A DNA stretch of 44,494 bases from Lingula anatina (GCF_001039355.2 NW_019775405.1:292959-337452); one strand, 5' to 3'. Positions 11,255 to 23,272 are shown, numbered from the stretch's first letter. Notes: generated from the sequence alone by a model not told the origin. Numbers and translations: made by a program.

Positions 11255-12959
11255 ATGCCCACCACATTTCAGGCTTATCATGTTAGCTTATAAAATGTTT
11301 GCCACATTTTAAAATTAGCTTGCATATTTCAACATAACAAAAATTTAAAGAAAAAATAATACTAGTACTTATTTTACAAAGTCATAATCCATCAGGTCCC
11401 TTTTATATTTATGTACGTCCTATTATTTTAATAATAGTTACTTTAAAGTGTAAAATGTTTAACATTTACTCACTCCATTTCACTACTTCATAACTCATTT
11501 ACAGTTTGGTTGGCTGTAAACTTACACATAAAAATGAATTATTTGATGAATCATACCTTTTTGCCTTGCCAAGCTAAAGTGACATTAACTTATAAAGCAC
11601 AAGTGACATTTTCCCACCCTCTGCTATGAATTCTGTGTAACAATAAACTAAATTAACAAAATTTTACGCATTCCCAAATATGGCATATCATATCAAAATG
11701 TTTGAGGGGTTGTTAAACTTTGACTTTACTATAATCAATCTTTAAGATGTCATTTGCTAGTATAATATATTGTTTGAAGTCAGTAGTTGCTGTGCATTAA
11801 CTACCTAACAGAACTTTTATTTAAACTCATATGCTTCTACTTGAAATTAATTCACTACTAATATATCTTTGATGACTCTTGGATCAAAATGCCATGCCTC
11901 CCTCGTAAAACATGATTAGTCTTTTTAAAAATGATTTACCAAGTACCTTATATAACTTTATGTCTATTATGGTGTTAATTGTTATGCATGAGTTTTTATA
12001 ATGGAAGTAAGTTTTGTAAACCATTCATTATCTTCTTTATTCAAAACTCTCTGGGGAGCATATTAACAGTAATTCAATATCACATACCAGTGCTACTTTG
12101 TTTAATGTCTTTTAATTTGACACCTTGTCTGTAGGGATACATCACAGTCTGCGTGTGACAAAATTTGACAGGTGCGTTTTGGTTTACTTCTCTAGCCCAC
12201 CTGTATGTAAGCTTATCTCATAGTCAGCCAATGAGATAACATACAACATTGCCCGTCACCGCATTCAGCGCCATACCAACAGGACAAACCCAAACTGTAA
12301 TCAGCCCCATGAAAAATGATAAATCAATACCCTGTCTTTGTTGTTAAGTCAATGTTTACAAACAACGCTATGGACCTATGCAAGGTTGCTCCACATAATT
12401 ACCAATGTTTGATACAGCTGGAGTAAATATTTAATTCAGCTTGTTAAAAGTTGCTGGGTAAATTTTTAGAAAAAAAATGTTTTGTACTTCGTACTTGCTT
12501 CGGAACCTTTGATACCTCATGCATATCGATTTGCCTTTTGATGGGGTAAAAAAGAAAAAAAGATGCTCAATTTATTTTTACATGAAGGGTAAAAAACTAC
12601 CAGTTGATTTAATAGTAAATTTGATTCATAATAACAATTTAGATAAAAAATTAACCACTAAAAACTGATTATTATTATTATTAGGAAGAATAGTAGTTTC
12701 CATAGTTTTATTGAACACCAAAAATTCAGAAAACAATGCCAAAACAAGGGCTTACATATTATGATACTGACATATTATCTAACTCTCCTAACATGTATCC
12801 TGACATGACCCCTTGTAACACCAAGCTCCAAGCTCATACTAAAATGACTATAACTAGCCTCCATTATAAAAAACAATAAATGCTTCAACTATTTTTTTAA
12901 TATACAATTCCACTTCATCGAAGTTTGAAGACTGACAATTTTGAACCTACTAGTTACCC

Positions 12960-12992
<33 letters not shown>

Positions 12993-15900
12993 ACCCTTCT
13001 GAAATCTTCTGATCTTCAGAAATCATAGGAATTCCTTTTAAAAAAATATATCCTCGTCAAACCTAATTCAGGGACTCTGTGCTCAGATTATCACCAAATG
13101 AGCTCCAGTGAGCAACAACCATGCTATTATCTACACCAAAGAAAATGGCATGTCTTAAATTCCAATTTCTCTTCAGCTAAATTTCTGTTGATTTGGCCTT
13201 TAAAGTCTTATCTGAATAAATAACCTCATCAAATCAAGAAAGAAAAAAAAACCCTCTAGTGAACCTTATTTCTGCATGTTATTATTTACGGTAATTTGGA
13301 AGACAGACAAATTCAATATTACAACTTAAAACCCTCATTTTCCTCTCTTCAATCCAACATTCCAGTGGAGGAAGCCCACTTCTCATCAATTAAATATGTG
13401 ACATAAAACCTACTAGGCCTCTTATTCTCTAATAGCATTCAAAATTCAATAAATGGTGTTAAAAATAAAACACCATGCTCTTTTACATTTCCTGTATATC
13501 TCGTCCCGTCCCGACAAACTGAGACAAAGGCGTCTATGTGCTGCTTTGTGGAAGAACAGAGCACATCTTGCAGTGACATTTGGGGACCATTTTAATAAGT
13601 ATTGACTCTGCATTGATCTCACCACAGCTTACAATTCAACCAAGGAAATGCATCGTCATTTCATACGGCAAGCTTTTCGCATTGTTGGCATTGATCAATA
13701 TTAGCTGGGAGGATTTTGCTATGGAACACTGCTATGTGGATTTCTTATCAAGGCAGTCTAAATAAATTATATATAAATTCTGTTCTCGTGTTAACTTCTG
13801 TGGTGAAAAGTTGCTTGAACTGCCAGTGTACTTGTATGTCACTGTCACATGGTATTTTGTTAATCTTTTCGAAAAAAAAAAAAGATAATAAGCTATCTTT
13901 TCTTCATTGTACATATTGTTATTTAAGTTAATGAAAATATGAATTTGCAGTGAAGAATAGAAATATGAAATGGGAAGATGTCTGAAATGTCAAAAATCAA
14001 TAAAAATGGGATATTTACTATCATATCAAAGTGGGATACAGCAGATCAAAGTGGGAGATGAGTGGGACAACAGATTAAAGTGGGAGATGGGTGGGACAAC
14101 AGATTTAAGTGGGATATGATGACACAAAGTGAGAAATGGCAGAATAAAGTGAGACATAACATATTAAAGTGGGATGGGGCAAAACAATTTAATAGTACAC
14201 AGCAAATACAAATGGGATATGGTGGAGCGTTGTAAAAAATGACTGAAAATTGTGGGACTAAACAGATTTAAGTGGGACAATGATGACTGAGATATAGCAG
14301 AAAATAAATGAAGGACAAAAAGTGGGATATGACCTTACTAAATGGGAAATGACAGAATGAGGTACAAATCCCAAGAATTTAAGAACAAAACAATCCAGGA
14401 TCTGAGAAGACCAAGACTCAATCCACAGCAAAAGAAACTGCTATATATACAGCTTCAAGTACAGGGTGTGACCTTTCTAAATACTCTCCTGCCTTAGTTA
14501 GCTCTAACTAGAGTTTCCTTATATTTATTACCTGACTGGTTCATTATCTGGGCATGCTTTATCACTTGTAAAAAATATAAACAACAAAATAAAATAATAA
14601 TGAAATGAAAAATAAAAATAAATAAATAAAACAGCTACACAGCTACACTGGGTATTTAATTTTTCAACTTATCCATTTGTATAATTCTATTTTCATTACC
14701 TGTAAGTTTACTTCAAAGTTTATACAAATTATGTCTAAAAATTCATACATGTATAGCTATTTACCAGAGTCAGTTATAATAAAATTGCTCTTACACATCT
14801 ACCAAAAGCTACACAACTACAGGGGAGTGGGTAAACCTATTAAGCTGTGCATTGCCTCACATTCAAAAACAGTAATAGAACTCTAAAACAAAGATGAAAA
14901 AATTCCTACAGCACCATTATGACAGTTCTAGAAGACTTAAAAAGATGATAAAAATGAGGTAATAGTTCTGATGACACCCCACTAAACAGGTTTTTAATGA
15001 TAAAGTTCCTGTTTGTCATCTGGACTACAAAAGTTTGCCTTAATATACGCTGCCGTTTCGAAAATAACCACACACTTACATATGCTATCAAGAGATCAGT
15101 TGTGAGCTGCTATAGCTATATCTATATATTCTGTTCAGTGTTTTATGATTGTACTACCCTGGGATCTTAAAAGTAAATTATGGAGTGTACTAGTGGAAAA
15201 TAGATAGGGATGTTAGGCTGATCAATTTACACAGGGACACAATGCAGACTAGCTGTGAAATCTATTGATTCAATATGGGAATCTCACTGGGCAGAAATAA
15301 CCTAAGAGTATCTAAATGAGGGATGTGGCATTATTTTTATCTCTTTGCAAACTAAGATTGTCTGGTTTGTCAAGATGTGACTGAGAAAACAACAGTTGTT
15401 GAAAGTGATAGCATTTGATAGCAAATATACTGATTAACTCATATAATTCTCAAAATTTCACTTTTGGTAGATAAGGATTTTCAGATATTAATATTTGATC
15501 AATTTCTTTACTATTAAATTACTATTAAATTACTATTAAATTTGAATATTTTGTTCTGCTGTTGTTGTATCAAATCTTGAATAAATAATCAATGGTGCAG
15601 CAATTCTAGCTACATACAATTATCTAAGACTATCCATACATTATGTAAGTGCATCTGCTTCAAATGGAGGTACTATCAAATACCTGACGAATGTCACAGT
15701 TAATAACTTTCGATACCTGATAACTAAGTTTTTTCTAACCACTATCTAACTACCAGACTATCTAATATTATCTTATCTCTATTACATTACCACTACGGTA
15801 TTTTTTAATCTACCACTGCTCTTAAAGTTCCTTGACAAATTAGTGGGATATCATTGCTTTCCTTTACATCAGGTTGAAATGTCATCTAGGTGTAGTGCAA

Positions 15901-18900
15901 GGAGGGAAAACCTGTTTTTTTTCTATCAAACTAAAGAGGGTGTAGATAGAAAACCAGAACTTGTGAACAACTATTCAGAATGTCTTTTCTAATCTAATCT
16001 CTTAAGGGATTAAATTACACAGGGTTTATACATACTCCTTATTGGCAGCTGGCCCACTGGAAAAAAGCAACCAAAAGGATACTGTTTTAAATGTGGGTCT
16101 GATTTTTGTAAGTCTTAAAATCTAACAGGACTGCCATGAAATTGAAAATTCAAACTCAACTTCTGTAGCAGTTAATAATTAATGCAACTGAAACTTTGAA
16201 TGAATTAAAATAAAGTTGAAGAATTATAAATGAACATACTGATAAGTACTCAAATAAGCTTTGGTAAAATTACTCAATAAGCAGTGAAAGCAAATTGACA
16301 AATGCATATGAATAATCTGAGATGAAAAATGATACGCAAAAACAAATGCTAAGCAAGTTGTGTATTAAACAATACTTGTCAATGAATAAAATAATCATTT
16401 AAAGTAATTTTTTAAATAATTATGAAAAAAATGTGCACAACCAATGCGGCTAATAAGTGTCAGTGATCTATTGTCAAATGGAATATCTTGGTGCCACAAT
16501 GACTTTTAAACAGCAAGCTCTAAAAAGACTATTATTATTATTAAATCAACTTTTAAAAAGGAGGGAAGAATTAATATATTAAAAGAAAGAAGTCCCCAAA
16601 GGATTAATCACCTTTTCAAAAGAAAGAAAGAATAAATATATTTCTGTAAGAGGCACGGAAGGATAAAATTTTGGATTCCGTCCACAGTTTGGGGTGTCCA
16701 TTAGAATTCCTTGCAATTGTGATCCATACTACATCCACACTACGCCATCACAGATAACAAATTGCCAAATTTGGACAGAATGAAAAGCACATTAGGCAAG
16801 GCAGCAATCAATAAATATTACATTAGTAGTCTCCCTTGTGTCTCCGAAATGAAACCAAGTGCGATGTTCAAGTGTGTCTAACGTCCATCACAAGCTGTGA
16901 AACATACTCAAGCCGCACGCATATATGCACCCATGCCAAGGCTCATGCTAGCTAAGATATTAGTCAAGCATTATTCTTCTACTGAATGCTGAGGAATATT
17001 TGAGAATGGCTTTGAATTTTTTTCGTTTTACCACTAAATTAAAAAAAAAAAAACCTTTACCTCATTGATCTTCAGTAATATTATACTATGGGTTCCAGAA
17101 TAGCAAAAAACAATGTATGTTTAAAAAGTTATAAACTAATTTCCATTGATATGGTGATTAAAAAAAGAGCCATACAGCCAGTACAAAAAAATGCTAGCAT
17201 GACCTCTGTTAATGGAACTTGGAGGTTACAGCACACTGGGGTAAATATTAGAACAATTCCACGCAACTTAAAGTGACAAAGCTCTATTGTATTATAGGGC
17301 AGTGAAACGTTAATCGACAGACACACCCATTTCAATATCAGACTGTCAGAGGGGTTATGGGCAAAAAGTAAATTAAGCAAATAAACGAGAGCTCACAAAT
17401 CATAAAGACAGTTAATACAGATTATAGCTATAATGTAGAATGTTAATACCTCTAACTAAGAGGTATGAGGAGAGGGGTTATTTTTATGATTTAATATTAT
17501 CATTTCTTTTCAATTCTAAACACAATATAATGTTGTCATCCCAAAAGTCCACTCATCTCCAGAAAAGGGTTCATCCTATATCTAATAATGGCATTCATCT
17601 ACAAGGTTTTAAGTTACCAGCTAATATAATAACCACAAGAAGTAGATACAATATCTACTGGGGTTAATTCTCTGAGCTACAGAAAAAAAGAAATATAAAT
17701 TATGTTATTCTGTGTCTAGGGTAAATGTACTAGGATTATGTAATCTAGGTTATTTTCTAAATGGGAAATATGATGTCTTGGTGGGGGGGTCCATCCCCAC
17801 CTCTACCTACACTCTAGCTCCTCCCTGCTTGGTGTCACTGTAATGATCATAAAAAAACAATATTAATAAACAAACAAAAAAAAGACAAACAAAAGACAAA
17901 AATAAAAAACACTTTAGAATTATACAAGTGTCAATTTTTTCTGTGTGTTTGTATCTTCCATTCACTTTTTTTTTAATTGGATAAAGTTCATTTTTGTAAC
18001 CACCTGTCATAACTACCCCTATATGCTTATCAAAACTCCATTTTTCCACTCACAGCCTAATAGATGGAAAACATATGGAAATTGAACCAAAAATGAAGTG
18101 ATTTTAACATAGTTGCCTTAAGTCCATGCATGTTTGTCACAACTGACAAATTAATCATCCCCTATAACAATGTGGAAACACTAAAAGTGAATTTTATGAC
18201 TTCATTTACACATGTTTTTCCGTGTTTCCTATCCCTGAGGTATAAATATAAGTGACAAACATGTGAAGTAGACTCACTAGGTATAGTAGAGCAAACAGTG
18301 GCTCCATGGCATAAAAAATAATTACAATAAGATGAGGTGGGTCGAAAATATATTGTAATAATAATAATAATAATAATTATAAGTTAATGTATTGTTAAAA
18401 TATCATTGATAAGCATGATTAAACAATATTAATACTGAAAGGAGTGACAAATGCTTTTGTTGTTGCCAATAAAACAGGTCAAATATAGTACATTGATCAC
18501 AATAAATGTATCATTCATTTGACTTGATACTTTTTTTGTTTGTTTGTTTATTGAAGCAAACTGACCCAGTTTTGACAACCTTGGCAAATGCAGTCTGTGA
18601 TGTTATCCACTGGTTCTTTGCCTGCTGCTAGGAAAATGTTGTTTTGACCATTAGTTTTTTTTTTCAGAATGAGTGAATTAAATGGTCCAACATGGCCATT
18701 AAATTTTATTTGATCTAAATTTTTCAAAAGACTTTTCAATTTGATTTAATTTTTTCTGAAATGTAACAATGTTTGACCAAAATCAAGGTCTTATTATTTC
18801 CAATATTAATGCAATAGTCTTATTGACATTTTTATTCAGACCAGTGAATGCTGGTTTGGACTGGTCCACATGGCCTGAACGCCGAAAAGTTAATGTCACA

Positions 18901-19271
18901 GACTGCAAGTGTGACATGCATATAAATTAAAACGTACCTGGGAAGTCTGAGTCTGAGTCACAGCCTTATCGTAGATTACAACACGGCTTTCAATAAAATA
19001 TTTGCTTTAGGCGTAATACCAATTGTGCTGTAGTTGAGGCACGTTTTGTTCACCCAGTGCTGTGTTATTCTACACAATTATGCTGCATTTGTAAAATTTA
19101 AATGCTGCTTTTGTAAATTTGCATCCATTCATAGAGGCAGGGTATTTGAGGAGTGCTCAAGCATCAACTCTTGGGCACATTTCTTAGTATATGATTACAA
19201 TTACAATAAATCAGAATTCTTTGTGAAAATGAGACTTAAACAAGGTGTAGATGTGTGCAGGCGTATGTCTT

Positions 19272-19304
<33 letters not shown>

Positions 19305-19964
19305 ACACAAAATTACAGAAATTGAACATTTTTGAAAAAAAAACTAGCTCAGAAAATAATCCTGGTATAAAAATAAAGCCGCCTTTCATATAAAGATCAC
19401 TAACTTTGTGAGATAATATTTTTAAAACTAAATTTTTTAAAAATATATCCCAAAACTCAGACCAGGTCAGTGAGCAATACTAAATTAAGGAGAAAAAAGC
19501 TCTGAGGTCCTTATTCCTAGATCTCTATTGACAATTCTCCATGCTGCAGGGAACATAGTGTAACAGTATATGCCTCCCTCAAAAATCAATCAATTATCAG
19601 ATAGATACCAAGTACAAACAAGTAAATGGCAGCATTATCGACCGCATTTTGGACAGCCTTTGTATCTTGTCGGAGTGTCCTCTTCTTTTCTTGCTTTACC
19701 AGATGGTCTTATTAGATTAATCCTTTCCATTCTTAATCTGGCTTAAAGCTAAGTGAAAATTGATCCAGACGTTGTAAATCTAGCACCTAACAGTGACATG
19801 GAAGCAACATACCAAGTGTTTAAGTACACACTTAATTGTTGTACACATACATACGAGAAGTACTGAAGTATATGTTCTTTATCTGATTGATAGTTTTTGT
19901 CTCCTGTAAAATGCATCACAAATATATCAACAGGTACTTCACTTAAACTTGGGTTAGATAGTCA

Positions 19965-20000
<36 letters not shown>

Positions 20001-21526
20001 ACGCACATGAATGTGTGCATGCGTGTGTGTGTGTGTGTGTTTTTGTGGGTCTTCATATGTATGTTTGTAAATTGACAAACCATATCACCTACCACCTCAT
20101 CAAAAAACAAAATATGCTGATATTGACTATTGATCCAATGGTCCATCTTTTTCTCATTGCAACCTACATATATATTTCACCAGGTCCATTTGAATCCTTC
20201 CAACACACAATTTCATATCCATAATGTATCAAGTATCTTTAAACATGATTCATTATAAATGCTACAAAAAAAAAAAATAATAATAATAATAATAATAAAT
20301 TAATAACTAAGTAGATAAAATTTTGAAAGGTACTTACCCTCCCTTCCTCTGATCTGAAAAAAGAATTAAAGTGTATATATTAATAACTTGATACCACTTA
20401 ATAGTACTAAATAACTATCGTATTGGTCATATAAAAGAAATAAACTTTTCTGTACAGTCATTCAGAGGGGAAACTCTCCCGGCATATAATACTGCATGCA
20501 CAATAAGTCCTAGCTCCCAGATAAGGTGCTTATATGATTTAAACTCACTGCTTTTTACAAATTAAAATGATACAAGCTAAATTATGAGCATAAAAACTAG
20601 ATCTAATGATAATTATCAAGCTTATTAGAAATTATTTTCAATTGGAGTGAAAAAAAAATGTTAAGATAATGGCATACCAAGAGAAATATGTAGAAGTCTA
20701 ATTACAGCATAACCCACAATGTCCAAGGAATCATTGCAAGCTTTTCAGAAGCACAAAAAATTAACAAACAAAGAGCTAGAAAACAATCAAGTGAACTGGC
20801 ACTTATGCAAGTATTTTTTCCTGCACAATACAAAGAACACCAAAGTTCTTTGAAGCTAAAAATGATGAGTTTCAGAAAAAGAGTTAATATACTCTAGAAT
20901 GCACTAGAAAATCAAATGATAAAAAAGGCACATATTTGTCTTGTAAAAAGGCAATGGCAAAGTTTAAATGAAGAAATCGGAATCCTGTATTTTGAGGTTG
21001 CTCTCTCTGCTGCATCGTCCGTACAGTAGTCTCAAAGGGTGAGTCCACACATTTTTATAGAAGAAAGTGCAACAAGAACGAAACACAAAAGGCTCCATAA
21101 AATGCACTGGTATGTCTTCATAAAACTCACTTGCATGACCTTTTCCCTGAGGTTTTTGACCAGGCCGCTGGTTATTATCTGGGGCACAAGCATGCAAGTT
21201 AGTATAATTAATGAGCAACAGACTACAGTATAGCGAGCACTACCGACTAGCTATTACTGATAGCCTGCAAGATCTAGCTAGTTAAAAATTGCGTGCATAC
21301 ACACCATAATTAATATCAAGTCTAGGGGTTTCTAATATTTAGTATTAAAAGTACAACGCTAATACGAAAACAGGAAGTGCAGCTCTATTCCTGCTGCAAG
21401 CTGCATCGTCAGATAATCCTGCCAGCTTTACTCGCTGCAGACAAAGTACAAAGCTGAGGAAGCAGTGCAATTATGGTGGCACTTACTTGGCGAAGTTTCC
21501 GCCGCTTTTGAGCCTCCACATCCCAT
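4092..21526 (-). CDS. Flagellar-type creatine kinase, three tandem CK domains, complete 13-exon gene
   Basis: Transfers phosphate between ATP and creatine; in flagella this forms the distal end of the phosphocreatine shuttle that feeds dynein. Exons in transcript order: 21526-21487, 21178-21131, 20353-20338, 10599-10412, 10259-10125, 9930-9772, 9354-9089, 8795-8653, 8211-7811, 7607-6769, 6310-6093, 5709-5324, 4951-4092. Every junction has AG and GT borders and phases agree throughout (3,699 nt, 1,232 aa plus stop). Domains lie at about residues 36-405, 411-770 and 796-1155. Each has VNEEDH and CPSNLGTG, the CK form of the active-site motif (arginine kinase has CPTNLGT), so all three look catalytic: Cys308, Cys676, Cys1059. 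The N-terminus MGCGGSK is a myristoylation/palmitoylation-type signal, as known for the sea urchin sperm-tail enzyme. The acidic tail (1155-1232) is described separately. Confidence 0.95.
5939..6123. repeat. local duplication of an exon 11 end with its splice donor
   Basis: The 43-bp stretch 6081-6123 (intron start, donor and exon end) is repeated at 5994-6036 with one mismatch. A third, degraded copy appears at about 5939-5983. The copies lie 87 and 69 bp apart and are separated by CA-rich sequence. Confidence 0.85.
6769..7607 (-). CDS. Creatine kinase domain 2 core, one 839-nt exon (exon 10)
   Basis: A single exon covers residues 466-745: [65 protein letters not shown] (Cys676) and [15 protein letters not shown]. 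The positions split by introns in domain 1 are uninterrupted here. It starts after TTTCAG at 7609-7608, phase 1, and ends AAG/GTGAGC, phase 0. All key residues are present. Confidence 0.95.
7811..10599 (-). CDS. Creatine kinase domain 1 and linker into domain 2 (exons 4-9)
   Basis: Exon 4 (10412-10599) starts the N-terminal helical CK subdomain ([28 protein letters not shown]). Exon 5 (10125-10259) has [19 protein letters not shown]. Exon 6 (9772-9930) has the [17 protein letters not shown]-binding stretch. Exon 7 (9089-9354) has [20 protein letters not shown] and [18 protein letters not shown]. Exon 8 (8653-8795) has the active-site [14 protein letters not shown]. Exon 9 (7811-8211) has the C-terminal [14 protein letters not shown] loop, then runs through the linker into the start of domain 2. 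Domain 1 is cut by five introns, more than either other domain. Confidence 0.93.
9522..9584. repeat. (AAAT)n microsatellite
   Basis: About 15 uninterrupted units inside creatine kinase intron 6. Confidence 0.95.
10358..10401. repeat. (AG)n microsatellite beside a splice donor
   Basis: 22 AG units on +, so a (CT)22 tract in the minus-strand transcript starting about 10 nt after the exon 4 donor (10411-10410), within a 152-nt intron. Confidence 0.95.
11194..11257. repeat. (AAAT)n microsatellite
   Basis: Tetranucleotide run inside creatine kinase intron 3, slightly imperfect at its left end. Confidence 0.9.
12961..12994. repeat. (CA)n microsatellite
   Basis: CA dinucleotide run with two CG interruptions. 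Confidence 0.9.
13966..14365. repeat. degenerate minisatellite based on AAAGTGGGATATG
   Basis: At least a dozen imperfect copies of a unit of about 20-24 bp with core AAAGTGGGA(T/G)ATG, often followed by (A/G)CAGA. Purine-rich on the + strand. No open reading frame runs through it. Confidence 0.8.
19274..19303. repeat. (GT)n microsatellite
   Basis: About 15 GT units in intron 3. Confidence 0.95.
19967..20040. repeat. compound (GT)n / (GC)(AC) repeat
   Basis: Two GT runs separated by an alternating purine-pyrimidine stretch (GCGCACGCACATG). The whole 74 bp is strictly or nearly alternating, so Z-DNA-prone. Confidence 0.9.
20338..21526 (-). CDS. Creatine kinase exons 1-3: lipid-anchor N-terminus in three tiny exons
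   Basis: Exon 1 (21487-21526, 40 nt) starts at an ATG and encodes [13 protein letters not shown]: Gly2, Cys3 and Ser6 fit the N-myristoyltransferase consensus with a palmitoylatable Cys. Exon 2 (21131-21178, 48 nt) follows an acceptor preceded by TACTAAC, a perfect branch-point consensus, and ends at GTGAGT; it encodes a Gln/Gly/Lys-rich linker. Exon 3 (20338-20353) is only 16 nt, between TTTTTTCAG and GTAAGT. Exon 3 shifts the phase from 1 to 2, as exon 4 requires, so it cannot be skipped. Exon 2 is a multiple of three and could be. The start was chosen for its lipid-anchor motif; upstream in-frame codons (MFGKFSRK...) would destroy that. Confidence 0.85.
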
Positions 21527-21656
21527 TTTGAGCCCTAGTTTGCGTCTTAATATGTGTTTGACTGATTGAAAGGTATAATTATGGTATAACCTTGCAGACT
21601 TTCTGCTAAATTTGCCGAACAACGTGATTTGGGTCCCAGCGCACTACCTTTCAACT

Positions 21657-21670
21657 GTTTCCAAGGTGAC
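21657..21670 (+). promoter_or_regulatory. X-box (RFX site) upstream of the flagellar creatine kinase
   Basis: GTTTCCAAGGTGAC fits the RFX consensus RYYNYY-N(1-3)-RRNRAC at every position with a 2-nt spacer. It lies 131 bp upstream of the start codon. X-boxes bound by RFX factors mark ciliary and flagellar genes in animals, which fits this gene's function. Confidence 0.7.
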
Positions 21671-21678
21671 TCCAAGCC

Positions 21679-21688
21679 GCGCATGCGC
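21679..21688. promoter_or_regulatory. NRF-1-type palindrome
   Basis: GCGCATGCGC, a perfect NRF-1 core, 9 bp beyond the X-box. Typical of TATA-less promoters of metabolic genes. Confidence 0.6.
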
Positions 21689-21709
21689 GCTATCAATTTT
21701 TTCACCGGT

Positions 21710-21715
21710 CACGTG
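21710..21715. promoter_or_regulatory. CACGTG E-box
   Basis: Palindromic E-box (USF/MYC type) within the same 60-bp cluster as the X-box and NRF-1 site. Confidence 0.45.
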
Positions 21716-22481
21716 GCAAGTCGCTAAGCAGAAGGTAAACGTTTTGTGGCCTTTCCATTTCAGTCAATACAATCTTACAAAAGGCACAATGTAGGTGAGC
21801 TCTTATCAATAGGTGTTGACCCATACTCAAGGTATTGCCATAACAAGCACAAACACACAGAACGATATGGTTGTTTAAGATATAAGCGAAAATTACCTAA
21901 TATGATCCGCCAGATATTGGGAATATTAGGCTGTTCGTTAAGCCTAGTAGGCCTATCTTTGAAAAATAAAATACAAGATGTGCGCTGGTATATTTTCGTT
22001 GCAATTCTACAATGACTTTTCAGTAAATTAATATTATTATTATCATTACTCTTATTATAAAATTGAAATGAATTTATTCGTTTATTTTGGATTTTTAAAA
22101 CCACTATATTGACAATTCATTGATGTACTAGTAGGCCTAGGCCCCTATAAATCGTCCCCCCCCCACCCCACAAAATTGTTTTTCTTTATTACCGTGAAAT
22201 TATTCCCCTATAAAGAACCTGACATGTATTTGAAAATTTGAACAAAATGATAAAATAAATGAAAAACGCCTATAAGGAGCAAATATTCAACAACAGATGA
22301 AAAACAGGCAATAAGTCGAGATGGGTTGGGCTTGCACAGAAATATTTGTAAGGCGTTCATTAATTTGTCACGATTTCACTGAATTGTGTTTTTCGCATAT
22401 GATAACATTTAGCCTACCACATGTTGCGACCCTAGAGAGCCTCTCTACGTGTGTAAATATTGGACGATCAAATGACACGTG

Positions 22482-22508
22482 CCACTTGAGGTCCAAGTGG
22501 CCACTTGA
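22482..22508. promoter_or_regulatory. cluster of three NK2-type homeodomain sites
   Basis: CCACTTGAG (22482-22490), CCAAGTGG (22493-22500) and CCACTTGA (22501-22508) lie within 27 bp. The core CACTTGA / TNAAGTG is the known NK2-class site. Preceded by ACACGTGC. A candidate enhancer about 1 kb upstream of the creatine kinase start. Confidence 0.4.
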
Positions 22509-23272
22509 TTGGTTACGTAATTGCGCTAGGTGGGGGATATCAGCATTGTGATAGAGAAGTTGGTCAAGATCACAATTATTGCCTGGGACAAGTGCTGCTA
22601 TCGCAGCCCCATACAAAAATGCAGACGTGCACCTCTTCAAGTCAGAGAATTAGCACTGTACATATTCGAAGACATTCAGAATACATAGCCTTTAACATAT
22701 TTAAATATGTAGTGGTGCTCGTTGCCTCGTTATACTGAAGTTGCAAGGGTAATGAGGGGAAGCCAACAAGACCGTTTTATCAACTAATTGATCCTAATTG
22801 GTGCGTTATGTATCAGAGGCAACGTTTAGAAAACAAATGAGTGATTTAAACACGTTACGCGGAGACAGTTCTTCTACACAAGGATGGTAAATACAGCGAA
22901 TGCTGACGTAAAGCTTTCAATACAAACATATCTCTTGTCTCTAAGGAACTGGTGCAAGGTGTTTAGAAAGTTCCCGAACTAGTTTTGATTTACGTCTAGT
23001 AATGACGTGTGAAATTCAGCAGTCCCGAACCCATCCCACTGTGTGGCGTAAACAGATGCTCTAGAAAAGTGACAAAGGAAGATTAAGTTTCCGCCCAAGA
23101 GAAACAATCAAAATGATAGCGTCCACTAAGTTTAGTGCACCCCGTGTAGGCCTACAGTACATGTACCGGTATTAGCGTCTAACTGACTCTTGATATTAGA
23201 AACTCGCCTCTATGCTGGTGGCATGAACCTGCCGTTTCCATTGTCCACTGAAACTCAGGGACCATAGGGACC

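Larger units (their letters stand above)
10600..20337 (-). other. creatine kinase intron 3 (9.7 kb)
   Basis: Joins the 16-nt exon 3 to domain 1. I see no convincing coding exon on either strand. It holds (AAAT)n at 11194-11257, (CA)n at 12961-12994, a GTGGGAT minisatellite near 13966-14365, three ATTACTATTAA-type units near 15508-15541, (TAA)n near 18354-18377 and GT repeats near 19274 and 19967. The short ORFs here have no recognisable product. Confidence 0.75.

Noticed and set aside
12215-12241. Short inverted TATCTCAT/ATGAGATA pair
   Set aside because: 8-bp arms with a small loop are expected by chance in AT-rich DNA; no further structure.
22321-22640. Overlapping 76-aa and 90-aa ORFs on opposite strands
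   Set aside because: No family resemblance, no splice context; likely chance in intergenic DNA.
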